From: Neostapfia colusana
Lineage: Eukaryota; Streptophyta; Magnoliopsida; Poales; Poaceae
DNA: 64,000 nt
Reading direction: 5' to 3'
Assembly: GCA_030760725.1 (NCBI GenBank)
Contig: JASWHV010000002.1
Location: 60,815,900 to 60,879,899, forward strand
Numbering within the stretch: the stretch's first letter is position 1; the number at the start of each line of letters is the position of its first letter. Positions 38,601 to 50,192 of this stretch are shown one piece after another. The notes under the pieces were generated by a model. It ran no database searches. It was not told where the DNA came from and worked only from the letters and a program-made list of their open reading frames with translations. Made by a program: the position numbers and the translations under genes.

Positions 38601-39460
38601 AAAGTTCACAAATAAGGGATGGAGACCGGGCAGGGAGGTTTAGATGTAGCAGGATGCGGACCGTGCGTGCATAGCCCTGCCTGTGTCGGTTAAGGCACGT
38701 TCGTGCTTGGCCCTGTTGGACAAGTTTGAGTTATGTACCGGGCGCATACTGGCTATATGGGACCCAGGAAACCGATGTACCTCGGGAGATCCACATTGGA
38801 ACTTTTCTAACTATCTTAGGCTTTTGGCGTCAGGGTAGCAGGAGGTAACTCGCTCAAGAACATACCACCGCGGGTATGTACATTGAGGGAGCTTGCGGAC
38901 TCGGGGCAGTTAGACCGCGTCCTGTGTGGAAGATCTTGGGAAATGTGGCCGCATACAACGTCAGTCGAGGTTGCTGCCGACAACCCGGAGTACGGGTGTA
39001 CGTGTCGTGTAGTCCGGGCGTGTACTAATTCGAATCACCGTCGCTCGCGGTCATATGAGCATACTTGCCCACTGCGTCTTGACGTAGTAAGAACTGAACT
39101 GGTTTTCTTTTGAACTTGATAAGGCTTTGATGTAACTTGTATTACAACCATGATTGAATTAGAGATAGGCTCATTAAACTTTACTTTCACTTTGTGCAAG
39201 GAGCATCGTAACAAAGCGTTTCTTGTTTCATTGTGGAGTTGCGACGCTGTTCGGCTAAAGGTCTGTACAATGAGGCTTAAAAATCTAAAAGTTAAGGATC
39301 TACATTAGGCGAGTCCTTTATGCAAAACTAGATAACCTAATTGATACCCGTCGTGCATGTAGAGTTTCTTGTTTAGGACAGACGGATCAGTCTTGCTGAG
39401 TCTATGTGCTCACGTTTGCTATATGAGTGGTTTTGCAGGTTAATATCGCTGCTATATGAG
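35600..39460 (+). repeat. LTR B2: plus-strand copy of the B-family LTR, 3' end missing
   Basis: About 3.9 kb related to the 5' LTR of B1 in the opposite orientation. Shared landmarks run in the same order: GTGGGACCCACATGTCA (36136, and on the minus strand near 12190), the sequence before ACTCGG, the segment at 38215-38340, the segment TGGCTATATGGGA at 38753, and TTAGGCGAGTCC at 39306. The left start is approximate. It ends near 39460, where an unrelated element (C1) begins, about 250 bp short of the LTR end seen in B1. No primer site or gag follows. Several open frames here (36198-36738, 36765-37079) have no similarity. Confidence 0.65.
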
Positions 39461-39467
39461 CGGATGC

Positions 39468-40926
39468 CTAAGAGTCCCCGGACTGCCGTTGGAACCTAGA
39501 GGCCACGAGGGCGGCCACGTCCCCGACCTCGGCCCTGGCAGCTTCCTCCCGCTCGACGGCGGGCCCTAGACGGACTGGCTCCAGAGAGAAGGAAGGGTCT
39601 TGGCTCCGGAAGCACGCCAGCACATGCATAGCGACCTCCTTCGCCAGGCCTCGTCCCTCCACCTCAAGCTCATCGGCGATCACCGCTTCGAGCCGGCCCA
39701 GCTTGGAGCCGATGGACTCAAGCGCCGGGATTGCCCCATACACCTCCTGCGCTGGAGCCTCCGTCCGCACCGGGCTGAAACCAAGAGGAACCAAGGCAGA
39801 CCCCACCTCGGTAACAAAGCTCCAGACCGCCTGGGCCCCGACAGACCGCGAAGCCTGGAGCTTCTATACCTCTTGGCGGGCCACCAGCTCGTGATCCAGC
39901 GCCGCCTGGCGTTCCCGGGAGGATTGCTCCTCCCTCGCGGCAGCAGCCGACTCGCGGAGCTCCAGCTCCTCGGCCCGAGCCATCAGATCACCCTCTCTGG
40001 CCTTCAGCCGTGCGGCAACCTTCTCCTCCTCGGCTGCCACAGCACGTTCCCGATCGGTGACGGCGCACTCTCGGTGAACTACCTGCAGCCGCAACTCCAC
40101 CACGGCAGCAGAGCGCGCTTCGGCCTTGGCCAGAGCTTCGCGGAAGGTAGCGCGGAGCCGCCGGGTCTCTGAGTCCAGGCGGCCGACGACTTTCTCCTGA
40201 GCGTCGAGCAGAGCACCCATGGCGTCAAGCCTTGACTGCCTCGAGTCGAGCTCTGCCTTAGCCTCCTGGGTCCGCTGCTGCAGGAGGTCCTCCCAGATAA
40301 GAAGACGCTCCCTCTCTCCAGCCAGCGCCGTCCGCCCCCGCTCAAAGGCGGCCTGGATCTGCCGGGCGCCAGTCTGAGCACGCCCCAAGGCATCCCACAT
40401 GGGCAGCGGGGCGGCGGGGGAAGGAGTCGTGCCCCTGACCTCCGCTGTCGCGTCCACGACCGGCGAAGGTGCTGGTGCCTCGGCAACTGCAGCAGGACGC
40501 TGACCCGGGGGAGCCAGGGAGCCAGCATCTGCGCCTACAGCAGCCCTTTCAGCCTCTGTACCGGACTTCCGGGCTGGCGAAGGAGGACGAACAGGTGCTG
40601 CCGCAGCCACCGCAGAGGGCGAACCCGCCGGCATAGAAGAAGCCCCTGCCGACTTGGGGGCCGTTGGAACCACCGCAGTTCCTGGATGCTGCGGCGCGGA
40701 ACCTCCGCCAACTGGAGATGGCCGAGGAATAGGCTCGTCCCCGGCAGCCGGTGAGTCCCTGCAGGCAAAGAAAGCTCTCAGGCTAAGAGAGGAGAAGGGA
40801 ACGCTACTCCTACAAGCCAGAAAGAGCAACACTTACTGGGCAACGTGAGCGCTCCAACGGGCTTGTAGACCCGGCCTCTGGGCCGGAGCAGAACCGCCAG
40901 GACCTGCGGCCGGAACGCTCACCGGC
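39468..40926 (-). pseudogene. 3' part of the antisense ORF of C1 (Transposase_28-type protein), with intron
   Basis: This continues, in the same frame, the ORF broken at 53489 by element A: the target duplication CCGGC at 40922-40926 equals 53489-53493. Codons run from 40922 to a splice donor (GTAAGTG from 40836), a 78-nt intron (40759-40836) ending TTTGCCTGCAG, then on to a stop at 39468-39470, with one TAG at 39864-39866. The protein is Pro/Ser/Ala-rich first (about 40500-40750), then a long coiled coil (Arg/Glu/Ala/Leu-rich, 39870-40330), then a globular tail with ACFRSQDPSFSLEPV and VAALVASRF. That order (conserved N-terminal domain, Pro-rich linker, coiled coil, short tail) is usual for this protein type. 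Function unknown. Confidence 0.75.
40759..40836 (-). other. Predicted 78-nt intron in the antisense ORF of C1
   Basis: On the minus strand: GCCCA/GTAAGTG at the donor, a pyrimidine-rich 3' half (CTTTCTTTGCCTGCAG) and an AG acceptor before GGACTCACC. The length is a multiple of three, the phase is kept, and an in-frame TAA at 40833-40835 is removed by splicing. Both sites match the plant consensus well. Confidence 0.65.
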
Positions 40927-43900
40927 TGTCACACCCGGTTTCTCCGAAGAACAACCAAGTGAATATCACATGTATGCCAGGATCATTTTCTCATACATGT
41001 GATGACAAATAGTGAAGCATCATTTATTACAAGCCAAGTGTCGAATATAAATAAGTCTTACATAGCATATGTCTCGATGGACGATAATAAGTTCATAATA
41101 TGTAAATAAAACAACAACGGAAATATTATTCTTGTGGGCTCCGTCACAGGCGTTGCCCGGGGGACTCCATGAACCTTGAATCCTTCTTCGGGTCCGAAGT
41201 CTTGGTCATTGAACACCACATCATCCCCTTGACCTGAGCAGCAATTTAAACCAACAAATATGCAAGTTTGAGTACCGTTGGTACTCAGCAAGTGTGGGAA
41301 AGTTATGTCATGCATGGCTAGAGCATGGAGAGGTTGAACTCATGGTCAAGGCACTACACAATTTATACCTATCACCTTAGCTTATTTAGCACCTACATTA
41401 CTACATAGGTGAAATGGTCCCAATCTCCCAACCCATCATCATAATCAAATAACCATAACATCATTTCCAATGTTAAGCTCCCCGCTTAACATCCACAACT
41501 TCCAAAGTCATCATCCTCTAATCATGAATAATTCCAAGACGCTCTTGACCGTGAGCACGGCTGTCATGACAGTTTGACTCTGCAGAGTTTGCACCACTGT
41601 ACCCACATGTAGTGATTACATCCCCCGTTGCCGGGTGGACTAAAAGAACCTCCATTATGCCAGTGGCCACGAACCACATTCACACTTCCCAGGTGTGTAG
41701 CCAGGAGATCACTACGAAGCCTTTACAAAGGGATTTCCGACGAGTGTGGGCCCACTGAGGTTTCACCCCTAACAGCATACAAGAGGCTCCAACCCTGCTG
41801 CAGTGGCCCCCTCTTGAGCCTTGCGGTTCATATGGTAGTCTAGCTGACACCTATTCCCCGCACCATCCAACACACCCATACTACGCCGGGGATACACCTA
41901 ATTAATTGGCCAAGCTGCCCCATCTCAGCATGTGGTTGGCACGGTAAAGCCAGGTTACATGCTCCATGAACCGGTCGTTAGGATCCAGGCAAGTACTAAA
42001 CACAAACCCGAGTCTCGTGCACCCAGCACCAACCAAATCATCCAACTTGCCTCGATCCCTACCTCTACATAACTCATAATATCGCATTCAAGAGTAAGGT
42101 AAATAAATTGATGATGTCATATCCCAATTATCCCATTCTAAGCATGGCTAAGCATAATAATAAATGACATGATAAAATAAATCCCAACCCAAGCTATAAG
42201 GAAACAAGGTATTGCAATTCTAGGAAACTTCCTAGCATGGGTTTCATATTTCAATTGACAATGCAAATAATTCTATCTACACATCCTAGTATAGGATCAA
42301 AGTGGTCAAGGACACTTGCCTTCTTCCTGCTGCTCTGGGAATGGAAAGTCTTGGTCTTTGTCTTGGAAGGGAAGAACTTGCTCTGGGGCAGGTTCTACTC
42401 ATGCCAATACACATAGCAAAAGAAAACACAATTCGTAAGACATAGTTCACACTTTCACTTCATGCAAACCACACATACATACCTATGAAAGTCATTCACA
42501 TTTCTAAGTGTTGGGGTTACTCTACATGGGTTGATTTTTTGCCTACATGCACTTTTTAACATATGTATATGATTTCTAACTTTTATATTCAGACTTCTGT
42601 TTACACACTATATATGAATTTCCAATTTGAACAAATTCCTTATATTCAATTAATACACTTTTTAGCTACCAAGTTTGCATGAAAGGTAATTTCCTTCTCC
42701 AAATAGGTTTTCAGATCTTCTACCAAATCCTAAAATGAAGTTTTTGGAGTTAGAGACTTCATCTATCATTTTCTAATTATGCATACCCATTTTCCTATAT
42801 TTTTCAGATTTACTTTTTATGCCTAAAAGTGAGTTTTAACATTAAATAGTAGGGCATATCATCTAAACAGAATAGGTTCTGATATAAAAATATTAAATAA
42901 TATATTTTTGAACTTCTCCTCTGATGTGAACTAATTTAAATTTATTTTATCAGTTTTTAGAGTTATTTCCTAGCCTAAAATGTGTTTCTAGAACTAATAA
43001 ATATGAACATCATTTAGACAGATTCATTTCAGATTAAAATATATTTTTAACTCATTCTAAAGTTTTCCAAATGCTAGGAGAGTTTAAATTTGAATTTACA
43101 ATGTGTTTGCCTCACCTTTAAAATTTAAATCCTAATCACATATTCAATTTCTGAATTTAATATCATATAGGGTCAAAAAAGTAAATCCACCCTACTACAG
43201 GGTCTAATTTATTATTTCATAAATTTTCAGGGGTCTAACTACACATAACAGAGGGGGTTTTCCTCGTTTTTATTAAGTCCAGGGGCTAAAACTGATTTTT
43301 AAATGAATATACACGAATTTATGAAGTTCCAGGGGCTAGATCAGAAGTTTTCGGGGCTAGCTCGTGTTTTTCGAGATCCCCAGGGGTAGCGCGTAAGAAT
43401 CCCGGCCTTTATAATGCGGGGCCGACGTGGACCGTCCGATTTAAAACAGACGGCTGAGATTATAACGCGAAGCGGTACGGGTTAGATCTAATAGGAACCA
43501 CACGATTTAAAATGGACGAGCCTCAGGGGCCACGTCGCCCTGGCCGTGCGCGGGCGGCGCTGCCCGGCCGCGCGCGGCGGCGGGAGGCGGCGATCTCGCC
43601 GGAGAACTTCGGATCTTCGTCTATACCTCCTAAAACTGGGATTTCATGGCATAGATCGGTAGAGGGGAGGTCGGGGATCTCACCTCGGGGTTTTTCTTGA
43701 GCTCGGAGGCCCTGGAAGGCGGTCGGCGACAAGGTCCGAGGTGAAAACGTGGCGGTGCTCGTCGGAGCTGTGTCTAGAGCGCAAAACACCGGATTTCCTT
43801 CACCTCCGAGACTCCCCGGAGGCGGTGGAACTTGATCGGCGCGTTAGATCAGAAAATATGAGCAAGGATCGAGAGAAAACGGTTGGAGAAGCTCTGGTTC

Positions 43901-44360
43901 TCACCGGGAGGAAAAACAGCTGATCGGGGGGAAAAACGGGGCAATGCCGATGTTTTTATATAGACGAGGGAGGGCGGCAGTCTGTTGGGATCGAGCTGGA
44001 GTCGTCCGGGGCAAGAATTCGGCTGGGGGACGCGGGTTTCCGGGGGTAGCTTGGATTCGGGCGCGCGGAGGAGTCCGGGTTGTTGGCGCGAGCGAGAGGT
44101 GAGGGATGACACGTGGGCCCCGCGTGTCAGTGAGAGGGAGAGAGGGGCGCGCGGCTGTGGGCTGGCGCGAGAAATGGTGGGCCGGCTGGTGGGTTTCGGC
44201 CCACTGGCCGGGGGGTTTCTTTTTTTTTGTTTTTCTTTTTCCTTTTCTTTTCTGTTTTGATTTTAATTTGAATTCCAATTTGAATTTGAATTTCTACACC
44301 ACATGCAATACGTCCAAAAATTTTTAAATTCCCCTCTTGACAGATTTTTGGGGTGTTACA
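40927..44360 (-). repeat. 3' LTR of element A (minus copy)
   Basis: 3434 bp; on the minus strand TGTAACACCCCAAAAATC to GGTGTGACA. Contains the terminal hairpin (40965-41003) and the conserved GC-rich block (41600-41950). It still has a stretch of about 117 bp (about 41240-41360) that is missing from the 5' LTR. Confidence 0.93.
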
Positions 44361-44373
44361 GCTCTACCCCCCT
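44361..44373 (-). other. Polypurine tract of element A (minus copy)
   Basis: On the minus strand AAGGGGGGTAGAGC directly before the 3' LTR, identical to the tract of the plus copy. Confidence 0.88.
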
Positions 44374-44404
44374 TAAAGAAATCTCGTCCTTGAGATTGGT
44401 GGTT

Positions 44405-47400
44405 CTAGGAAAACAATTCCGGAAACTGTGCCTTAAGCTCGTCTTCTCGCTCCCATGTGGCTTACTCTTCCAAGTGATGCTTCCACTTCACCTTGCACAT
44501 CCGGATTCTTTTATTTCTTGTGAGGCGTTCCATTGTCTCCAAAATCTTGAACGGTTGCTCGGCATAAGACAGATCCTCGGCTACGTCAACCTCATTCATG
44601 GGTAACATCTCTTCAGGCATCCTCAGACATTTCTTGAGCTGTGACACATGGAATACGTCATGCACATCTGATAGGCGAACCAGTAGTTCTAGTTGATATG
44701 CCACTTCGCCTTTCCTCTCCAGAACCTGAAAGGGTCTGATGTATCGAGGTGATAACTTCCCTTTCACCTTGAACCGACAAAGTCCTCGGATAGGGGACAC
44801 CTTGAGGTAGACATAGTCCCCCACGTCGAAAACGAGCTCTCTTCTCCGTACATCGGCATAGCTATTTTGTCGTGTCTGTGCTATCCTCAAGTTTTTGCGG
44901 ATTTCCCTCACTTTTTCCTCGGCTTCTTGTAGTACTTCGGGCCCAAACACTTTACTTTCCCCCGTTTGGTTCCAAAATAGTGGAGTTCTGCACTTCCTCC
45001 CATACAAAGCCTCAAATGGTGACATCTTCATACTAGCCTCATAGCTGTTGTTATAGGAGAATTCCACATACGGTTAGTTCTTATCCCAACTCCTATTGTT
45101 CTTGAGCGCACACGCTCTCAGCATGTCCTCAAGTATCTGATTGGTCCTTTCTGTTTGTCCGTCAGTCTGAGGATGATAGGCAGAACTAAAATTTAGATGA
45201 GTTCCCATGGTTTCATGTAACTTCTGCCAGAACCTTGAGGTGAACTGTGTCCCTCGATCTGACACTATCTTCTTTGGCACTCCATGAAAACATACGATCC
45301 TTGACATGTACAATTCTGCCAACTTGGATCCGCTGTAGCTTTCTTTCACGGGGATGAATGAGTTACCTTGGTTAGCCTGTCGATGATGACCCATATCGAA
45401 TCATATCCTGATTGGGTCCTGGGTAGTCCCACTATGAAATCCATACCGATTTCCTCCCATTTCCATTCAGGCACTTTGAGTGGTTGCAATAATCCCGCGG
45501 GTCGTTGATGTTCTGCTTTCACCAACTGACATGTGTCACATAGGGCAATATGTTCCGCGACATCTCGCTTCATGCCATACCACCAATATTTGCTCTTGAG
45601 GTCATGATACATCTTCATACTCCCAGGATGAATGGAATAGTCGGAATCATGAGCTTCCCTCAAAATCAATTCACAGATCTCCTTCACTTCAGGCACACAG
45701 ATTCTTTTCCCGTACCACACCGTACCTTGTTCATCCTCTCTGAACCTAGGGGCTTTATTTTCCTTGATGAGTTCTCTAATCTCTTGTATCTTCTCGTCAT
45801 TCTTCTGACCATTGCGGATGTCTTTCTCTAATGTGGAGTCCACTTCCATGGCGATGGACTCACCACTATTCACCAGACATAGATTGAGCTTAATAACCTC
45901 TTCCTTCAATTCTGTAGGCATGTCCTTTAAGCTCAGCCTATTGACCTGCACCTTCCGACTTAAAGCATCTGCCACGACGTTCGCTTTCCCAGGATGATAG
46001 TTGATGCCCACATCAAAGTCGTTGATTAGCTCTAACCATCTCCTTTGTCTGAGGTTGAGATCTGGCTGTGTGAAAATGTACTTTAAGCTCTTATGATCCG
46101 TATATATCTCTATCCTCTTCCCCATCAAGTAATGCCACCAAATCTTCAACGCGTGTACTACCGCAGCTAGCTCTAGGTCATGTGTAGGATAGTTCTTCTC
46201 GTGTTTTCAGAGCTGTCGGGACGCATAAGACACGACATGCCCCTCTTGCATGAGAACACATCCCAACCCATTTCCAGAGGCATCGCAGTACACCAAAAAG
46301 TTCTTCTGCATATCTGGCATAACTAGCACTGGGGCTGTTGTCAATCTTTTCTTCAGTTCCTGAAAACTCGTCTCGCACTGCGGTGTCCATGTGAATGTGA
46401 TTCCCTTCTCCAACAGTTTGGTGAGGGGTCTCGAGATCTTGGAGAAACCCTCGATAAACCGCCGATAATACCCAGCCAATCCTAAGAAGCTTCGAACTTC
46501 CCCGACATTCTCAGGGGTCTTCCACTTCTGTACATCCTCGATCTTGGCGGGATCTACGGAGATTCCTCCCTCCGAGATTATATGTCCTAAGAAGGGAACT
46601 CTCTTTAGCCAAAACTTACACTTGCTCAACTTGGCATATCGTTGATGTTCCCTCAGCTTTTGCAACAACAACCTTAGATGTTTCTCATGTTCTTCTTCAT
46701 CTTTGGAGAAGACGAGAATGTCATCTATGAAAACCACCACAAATTTGTCCAGATACTCCATGAATACCTTGTTCATGAGATACATGAAGTATGCCGGGGC
46801 ATTAGTTAGCCCGAAAGGCATGACGGTGTATTTATACAGTCCGTACCGAGATACGAAAGTTGCCTTTGGAATATCAGGTTTCCTTATCTTAAGTTGGTGG
46901 TATCCCGACCTGAGATCGATTTTCGAGAACACACAAGCTCCCCTCAACTGATCAAACAAGTCTTCAATGCGGGGTAATGGGTACTTGTTCTTGATGATTA
47001 CTTCATTCAACGCACGGTAGTCTATGCACAATCTTTGGGTCCCGTCCTTCTTGGGCACAAATATCACTGGAGCACCCCATGGTGAGGAACTAGGGCGAAT
47101 ATACCCCTTTTCTGTCAATTCTCTTAAATGTTCCTTGAGTTCTTCCAGCTGTTTGGAGTCCATCCGATAAGGTCTCTTGTATATCGGAGCTGTTCCAGGC
47201 ACTAGCTCAATCGCGAATTCAACTTCACGATCGGGGGGCATACCTGGCAACTCCTCGGGAAAAACATCTGGATATTCCCTGATGATCCTGATCTCCTCCA
47301 CTTCCACCTCAACTTGATTGAGTTTAATGTCCCTCCTAGGCTCTTGTATAGTTATGAACTTTACTCTTGTGCCACTAGGGTGAGTTAGTTTCACCGTTCT

Positions 47401-48872
47401 TGTCGAACAATAGATGATTCCTTTATGTTTGGTCAACCAATCCATACCCAAAATAATATCATTCCTTGTGAATCTATCACTATGAGGTTGGCAGTAAATA
47501 CTACCCCATTAATGTCTAGATTCACCTTGGGACACACTTGTCGTGTCCTTGTTTCTCCACCTGGAGAGTTCACTGCTAGCATATGGTTCATTTGTGTGGT
47601 TGCTAGATCATGCTTCTTAACAAACCCTTGAGCAATGAACGAGTGGGTAGCACCAGAATCAAACAACAGGGTTGCAATGTGTAAATTGGCAGGAAACTTA
47701 CCAACTACCACGTCGGGTGCCTCTTGCGCTTCCTCCATGGTCACGTGGTTCACCCGTACTCGCATCACATTCTGCTGTTGTGGCTGCATGGGCTTCTTCT
47801 TTGGGCACTTATGGGCGTAGTGCCCCACTTCACAACAGTTAAAGCATTGCACCCCAACCTTAGGTGCCTGGCCTTTGTTGTCTTGGGGTTGGTTTGGGGG
47901 TCCTTGTACTGCTGGTCGAGGTTGATATGTGGGGCGAGGCTGCTGTACAAACTGACGTTGTGGCTGTGCTGGTGTTGACGGAGTCCTGAAGTTCGGGTTG
48001 TACCCTCTCGGTGCTGAGTAGGGTACCGCAGCACGGCTCGTCTGCCCTGCGGGTTGCTGCATCAGACGTGGGCGTGTGTTGCTACCCGAGGCTTGGTGTG
48101 ACCATCCCGCGTTCCTCTTGTTTTCATTTTCCAAGTCCTTCAGCTTTCTCTCCACAACAAATGCTCTGTCCACCATCTTTTGGAAGCTTTCATACTCGTT
48201 GGAGGACATTGCACACTGCATTTCCGCTGTAAGTCCTTCCACAAAGCAGTCCTGTTTCTGCTCATCAGTCTCGATGTCCCGTGGTGCATAACGGGATAGT
48301 TGGGTGAATTTAGTGAAGTATTCCCTCACAGTCATGTTTCCTTGCTGCAGCCCCAAGAACTCCTTTCTCTTGTTTTTGAGTTCACCCCTTGGTATGTAAT
48401 GGTTGCGGAAACTACGCTTGAACTCTTCCCAAGTGATGTTCTTAGGGTCATGATGGGCGGCCACGTAAGCGGTCCAACAATTAGCAGCAGGTCCATGCAA
48501 TTGGTGAGAGGCAAACAGCACCCTCTCATACCCCTGGCATTGTATGATCCTCATCTTGCTCTCAATGGTCTTTAGCCAATCATCTGCCTCCAGAGGTTCA
48601 GCAACACTTGCAAACTTTGGAGGTTGAGTCCCTAGAAACTCACTCAACCTTGGTTGGCGTGGTGCAGCTTGTGGAGGTGGAGCTTGGTGCAAGTTGGCCA
48701 CCACTTGAGTTAGGCTCTGGATGAGTTGATTTTGATTTTTAAGCATTTGGTGGATGGGATCAACTCCTTGACGGCGACCACCCCTGTCTTGTCCTCCAGA
48801 AAGATGAGGGTTGCCGGCCTCATCGTTGTTGTTGGCGGGGTTGGCACCACGACCCTTTCCTCTTCCGGCCAT
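44405..48872 (-). pseudogene. gag-pol: gag-pol of element A (minus copy), with frameshifts and stops
   Basis: Gag starts at 48872 (MAGRGKGRGANPANN) and is open through the zinc knuckle CFNCCEVGHYAHKC and the protease site DSGATHSF to about 47433, where a frameshift occurs just before GMDWLTKHKG. The next frame (47451 down) carries the rest of the protease, the reverse transcriptase (FIDDILVFSK) and RNase H. It has a TGA at 46207-46209 in SRQL-KHEKNY and shifts frame near 45360 inside KVTH. A further frame carries integrase (DRGTQFTS, YHPQTDGQTER) with TAA at 45074, and ends with a TAA at 44462 before ATWERED, the chromodomain-like tail. At the two places where the plus copy has TAG, this copy has Leu codons, so the two copies carry different, independent lesions. 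Confidence 0.92.
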
Positions 48873-49202
48873 CTATCATGATCAACCAAATGTTAATTTA
48901 AAGCATTATGTATTAACTTCCCAATTTGCTTGTTTCAACTTAAACTTTTGAGGTCTTAACATTCCCTAAGAGTTTCACGTAGATTTTTGGGAGTCACGTC
49001 TCACGTGAAAAATAAATGCACTCTTAATCCATGGGGTTTCACACATCAAACCAAAGCAACCTAAGGACGAGGTTGTGGACAATTGCCCATGGCTTCCACA
49101 ACTCACGTCAGACACCAAACATTAACACACAAATAACCAAGGTACTGACTTGCCTACTCGATAACTTGCTGAAATAAGGGAAAGAACTCTAAACGACTCG
49201 TA

Positions 49203-49972
49203 TCACTTTGCTGGCTCTTCGGGGTCTTCCTCATTATTGCGGCTGCCCTCTGACTCCGCTTTGGGTGGGGAAGTTGCTGGTGGAGAAGTGCGGCGACGCC
49301 TGCTCGCCCGGCGGTCTAGGGAGTCAGGAGTCCATGTGTCATTCACGGTGACACACAGTTCATTCCCATCTCCTCTTTCTCTCGCCCTCAAGCTGGCTCG
49401 AAGCAATGCCTCAGTCTCCTTCAGGGTGTCACGAACATCCTGAAGCTCCTGCGGGCACTCCTGCAGTCGAGTGCTGAGCATAGCAGCATCCTCCAAGCAC
49501 AGGTCCATGTGCTAATGGGAAGTCCCCTGCTGCACTGGCGGGTACTTGTACTCCGTTATACCACTCTCACGCTAGAGGACATACATGTACTCAGTCCTGT
49601 CTAGGTGGCAACGGTAGATGTGACTCTGGCAGGTGATAGCCTCGCAGGTGACATCCTTCTCCGCATCGACCTGTGTCGCTCGACAAGCTGGAGAGCAGTG
49701 GATCTTGAGCAGCTGATTTTCATGGATAATCCTCATTTCTGAACTCCATTCTTCCCGCTTCTAACGGATGGTCCGGGTGGAGCTGTAGTGTATGAGTAGC
49801 TTGCCGTATTGCCGGCGGCGTGGAGCATACGTCGATGACGGCGCAACAAGCCTCCTACTACCAATCCGTAGGAGAGGTACGTCACCGGACGGTTCTCCTC
49901 TCTCAAGGCAAGGGCGACTACGGGAACTCTCCCTCTGGTGGACTTGCAGGCGGTGCAGATCATGCGAACCAT
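49203..49972 (-). pseudogene. orf0 of element A (minus copy), broken
   Basis: Homologue of the ORF at 16446-17225. The N-terminal part (49972 down, MVRMICTACKSTRGRVP) shifts frame near 49805 after AAGNT, and a TAG replaces a Glu codon shortly after (TIR-stop-KREEW). The C-terminal part (49508-49203) is open and keeps the coiled-coil segment (LQECPQELQDVRDTLKETEALL), the basic cluster and the acidic tail. AG stands directly before the ATG, as in the plus copy. Confidence 0.85.
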
Positions 49973-50147
49973 CTAAAACATAAAGCATTTAAAATTAAGT
50001 TAGATAAGATTTTAAACAAAAATCCTATTTTGAATAAAAGTTGGGGTAATATTGAATAAAGTGACCCCATTAAATAACACTTTTCAACCCACACCTTTGT
50101 AAAATAGTTTTTAAGAAAATAGGGTCCTTAAATACGTCCATTTCTAC
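49973..50147 (-). promoter_or_regulatory. Candidate 175-nt leader intron of element A (minus copy)
   Basis: On the minus strand CTTAG/GTAGAAATGG (donor G at 50147) to TTTATGTTTTAG directly before the orf0 ATG at 49972. Same sites and the same 175-nt length as in the plus copy. Confidence 0.4.
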
Positions 50148-50171
50148 CTAAGTCCATGTTCCTACGGGCAA

Positions 50172-50188
50172 CCTTGGCTCTGATATCA
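50172..50188 (-). other. Primer binding site of element A (minus copy), one change
   Basis: Minus strand TGATATCAGAGCCAAGG; the third base is A where the plus copy has G (TGGTATC). It lies four bases inside the LTR end. Confidence 0.85.
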
Positions 50189-50192
50189 CTTC

